DNA of 10,273 nt from positions 1 through 10,273 of the forward strand of contig CAMWRJ010000016.1 in the NCBI GenBank assembly GCA_947176635.1. Reading direction: 5' to 3'. The stretch comes from an uncultured Mycoplasmataceae bacterium. GTDB lineage: Bacteria; Bacillota_I; Bacilli_A; Mycoplasmatales; Mycoplasmoidaceae. Below are positions 8,440-10,273 of the stretch, piece after piece. The stretch's first letter is position 1, and the number at the start of each line of letters is the position of its first letter. The translations under genes and the position numbers were made by a program. Under the pieces are notes generated by a model that saw nothing but the letters and a program-made list of their open reading frames with translations, was not told where the DNA came from and did no database searches.

Positions 8440-8910
8440 TTATTGCATTGTTGTTGGTTTATTAATTTGAATTAGTTGGGTGTTTTCTTGAATAATATTA
8501 TTTTGATTGTATTCTGTTTTTATTTGATTTTTAGCGGTAAAAACAAATGCAAATATGCCTATTCATGACAATAATAGTAAAGTTAATATTCCTCATAATC
8601 TTTTATATTTTTTACATCATGCATTATCCCAATCAAAAATGAATATTAAAATGGAACACGTAGTTCTAATAAAGAAAGATAAAAATAATCCAAAAACTAT
8701 AATTCAAGAAAGAGGTTCGCATCATCCAACTAATATAAAAAATATACTAAAAAAACCTGTTATTAAATTTAGCTTATCATCTTCAGGAGTATTTTCTTTT
8801 ACAATATAAATCATTGATATAAATAAAAATATTACTAAAGCAAAACATATCAATAAATAAATTATTGCAATACTTAATAATATATTTAATTTTGTTTTAT
8901 CTTTATTCAT
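8440..8910 (-). CDS. Small membrane protein of unknown function (about four membrane helices)
   Basis: 156 residues; family not recognised. Hydrophobic segments at roughly 9-36 (ILLSIAIIYLLICFALVIFL region), 48-63, 67-92 and 105-124, joined by short polar loops, then a polar Asn/Gln/Thr-rich tail of about 30 residues ending NKPTTMQ. Trp residues are mostly UGA, but one TGG appears in FDWDNAW. The ATG at 8910 has AAAGGAT about 8 nt upstream, a fair Shine-Dalgarno sequence. It lies 41 nt downstream of the large repeat-protein gene on the same strand and ends at a strong terminator, so the two may share a transcript. Homologues would most likely be hypothetical mollicute membrane proteins. The gene itself is well supported by its frame, ribosome site and terminator; no function is assigned. 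Confidence 0.75.
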
Positions 8911-8925
8911 ACATAATCCTTTGCA

Positions 8926-8943
8926 AAAGTAATTTATTACTTT
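8926..8943 (-). repeat. Perfect inverted repeat between the repeat-protein gene and the small membrane protein gene
   Basis: AAAGTAAT and ATTACTTT (arms 8926-8933 and 8936-8943) separated by 2 nt. On the minus strand it is followed by only one further T, then GCAAAGG, which is the ribosome site of the next gene. It could be a weak terminator, an RNA-processing hairpin or a chance palindrome in AT-rich DNA. Confidence 0.4.
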
Positions 8944-8951
8944 ATAGAAAA

Positions 8952-9170
8952 TTAAAATTTGTCCATATTTTTAAATTTAATTTTATTTAATTGTTCTTTT
9001 GTTAAACCTGAATAACTAATATCAGGATTATAAAACATTTCAATATTTAAATTATTTATATCAACTTCTATTCCAATAAATTGATTCTCTATAATATCAT
9101 TATCTATATAAAAATTGGCTTTTTTAAAAAATAATTTTAAATCTAATGATTTATATTCATTTGTAAAAAC
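8952..9170 (-). repeat. C-terminal copy of a roughly 65-72-residue protein repeat
   Basis: Within the large repeat protein. It begins NVFTNEYKSLDLKLF, continues IGIEVDINNLNIEMF and ends SGLTKEQLNKIKF. Shared pattern with the distal copy: N-x-F-x-N-x-Y-x-S-L-x-L-x-L, then IE-x-DIN-x-LN, then G-x-T-x-x-Q-x-NKI. It is a few residues longer than the other copy. Confidence 0.7.
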
Positions 9171-10273
9171 ATTGTCTCAAAAATTATAAATATTATTAGT
9201 ATTAATATAAATTTTATTTAAATTATTAGAATCTATAAACAAATAAGGTGCTAATTGAATTTGTCCTGCATTCAAATTAAAAAACTGTAATTGTCCACAA
9301 TTATTCAGTAAAGCAATATTTGTGTCTACAAAAGTGTTGTCACTCAAATTATCTTCACTAATATTAAAGTTTATTAAATTTTTGTTATTAGCAAAAACAA
9401 GAAATCCAAATAACATTATTTTTCTATTTAATGAATCTGATGTTAATTTAATATCAACAACACTAATATTAGTGTTGTAAAAACTTAATGATCTAAAAAC
9501 AATATTTTGATGAGTTAAATTTTTATTAGATTTACTATGATAATTCAAATTAAGATTTTCGTCTAAAATATTACAGTTTTTAAATGAAGCTTCTCCAAAA
9601 ATACTAACTGAAGATTCTTCATTTGGATTATTAAATGATATTTTATGAACATTATTAAATATTTCTACATTGTAAAAATAATCACTTATTGCATATTTAT
9701 CTTGATTTTGTGATTCAATTTCTGTTGATTTAGGAAACACTAAATTTTCTATTTCAATATTTCTATTAGCTAGCGTGTTAGCTCATCAATAATCTCTATA
9801 TTTTAAAAATAAAATATTATTAACTACTTTATGTTTATTGTTATTAATACTTTTAATTTCTTTTACATTTTTTCATTTTATAGAAAAAGAATTTGCTATT
9901 ATTTCCAAATTAGAGATATCTACATAATCTAATTCAAAAGTTAAGTCATCAAATGAATCAGGTTTAATATATTTATAATTTGATAAATCATTTGTTGTAA
10001 GAAATTTTTTATCTTTTCAAATAGTATTAAAATTTTGATTAACTATTTTCTTATTTAAGACTTCAGAAGTATAAGGAATTTCTTCAATTTTATTAAATTG
10101 ATTTTGTGTTCATCCTTTATTTTTTAATGATTCTTTATTATAAGTTTTAACATTTAATTTATTAATATCTAATTCAATAACACTAAATGTATTTTCATCT
10201 AATTTATTATTTTCTCACTCATCAATTAATAATGTCAAATTTAATGAATCATATTTATTAGCAAAAATATTAT
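8952..10273 (-). CDS. Large repeat protein, probably a BspA-like leucine-rich surface protein; 5' end outside window
   Basis: The last 439 residues are visible, open through several UGA codons, ending KFKNMDKF. It is very rich in Asn, Ile, Leu, Phe and Lys. Mid-region lines such as VFANNKNLINFNIS, LFIDSNNLNKIYIN and EASFKNCNILDENLNLN recur with the look of BspA-type leucine-rich repeats (LRR_5: 'F..C..L..I.I'), which form a solenoid on secreted or surface proteins. Two copies of a longer unit are present, at the right window edge and at the C-terminus (see the repeat entries). No signal peptide can be assessed because the start is outside. Secretion and adhesion are inference from the repeat class; a regular beta-helix protein is an alternative. 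The protein family is not recognised with certainty. Confidence 0.65.
10077..10271 (-). repeat. Upstream copy of the same protein repeat, possibly cut at the window edge
   Basis: Begins NIFANKYDSLNLTLL, continues VIELDINKLNVKTY and ends KGWTQNQFNKIEEI. Its start is about 1,101 nt (367 codons) upstream of the C-terminal copy's start. The match is at protein level with clear drift, so this is an old duplication rather than a recent one. More copies may lie to the right. Confidence 0.65.

Noticed and set aside
8555..8809. Plus-strand open frame opposite the small membrane protein
   Set aside because: The minus-strand frame has a ribosome site, UGA Trp codons in sensible places and a terminator; the plus frame has none of these.

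Overview
The window is very AT-rich, and every gene reads through only if UGA means tryptophan (genetic code 4). Together with TTA/AAA/ATT-heavy codon use and short intergenic gaps, this indicates a mollicute of the Mycoplasma/Ureaplasma type. The species cannot be fixed from the sequence. Because UGA is read as Trp, most genes look broken under the standard code, but none of the complete genes has a clear frameshift.

Left block (about 1-1391, minus strand): a housekeeping operon in the order efp (elongation factor P), nusB (antitermination factor) and rsmE (16S rRNA m3U1498 methyltransferase, cut by the left window edge). Gaps of 8 and 2 nt suggest one transcript with translational coupling. 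Divergent from it, on the plus strand, is recU (Holliday junction resolvase, 1470-1937). It converges on the next operon, with an intrinsic terminator hairpin between the two.

Centre (1989-8262, minus strand): a four-gene ABC importer operon of the BMP/nucleoside type. Its order is substrate-binding protein, two-domain ATPase, permease 1, permease 2. The genes are separated by 4 nt, a 7-nt overlap and 1 nt. The likely cargo is nucleosides or related purine/pyrimidine compounds, which mollicutes must import, but the substrate is inferred from family only. Two subunits are unusual. The substrate-binding protein lacks a lipobox Cys, lacks the usual N-terminal first segment of the BMP fold, and carries a lookalike of that segment near its C-terminus, suggesting a circular permutation. 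Permease 1 carries a roughly 375-residue charged, coiled-coil-like C-terminal extension after its membrane core.

Right block (8440-10273, minus strand): a small unrecognised four-helix membrane protein ending at a strong terminator, preceded by the 3' part of a large Asn/Leu/Ile-rich repeat protein that looks like a BspA-type leucine-rich surface protein. This gene runs off the right edge. No tRNA, rRNA, CRISPR array, insertion sequence or convincing riboswitch was seen.
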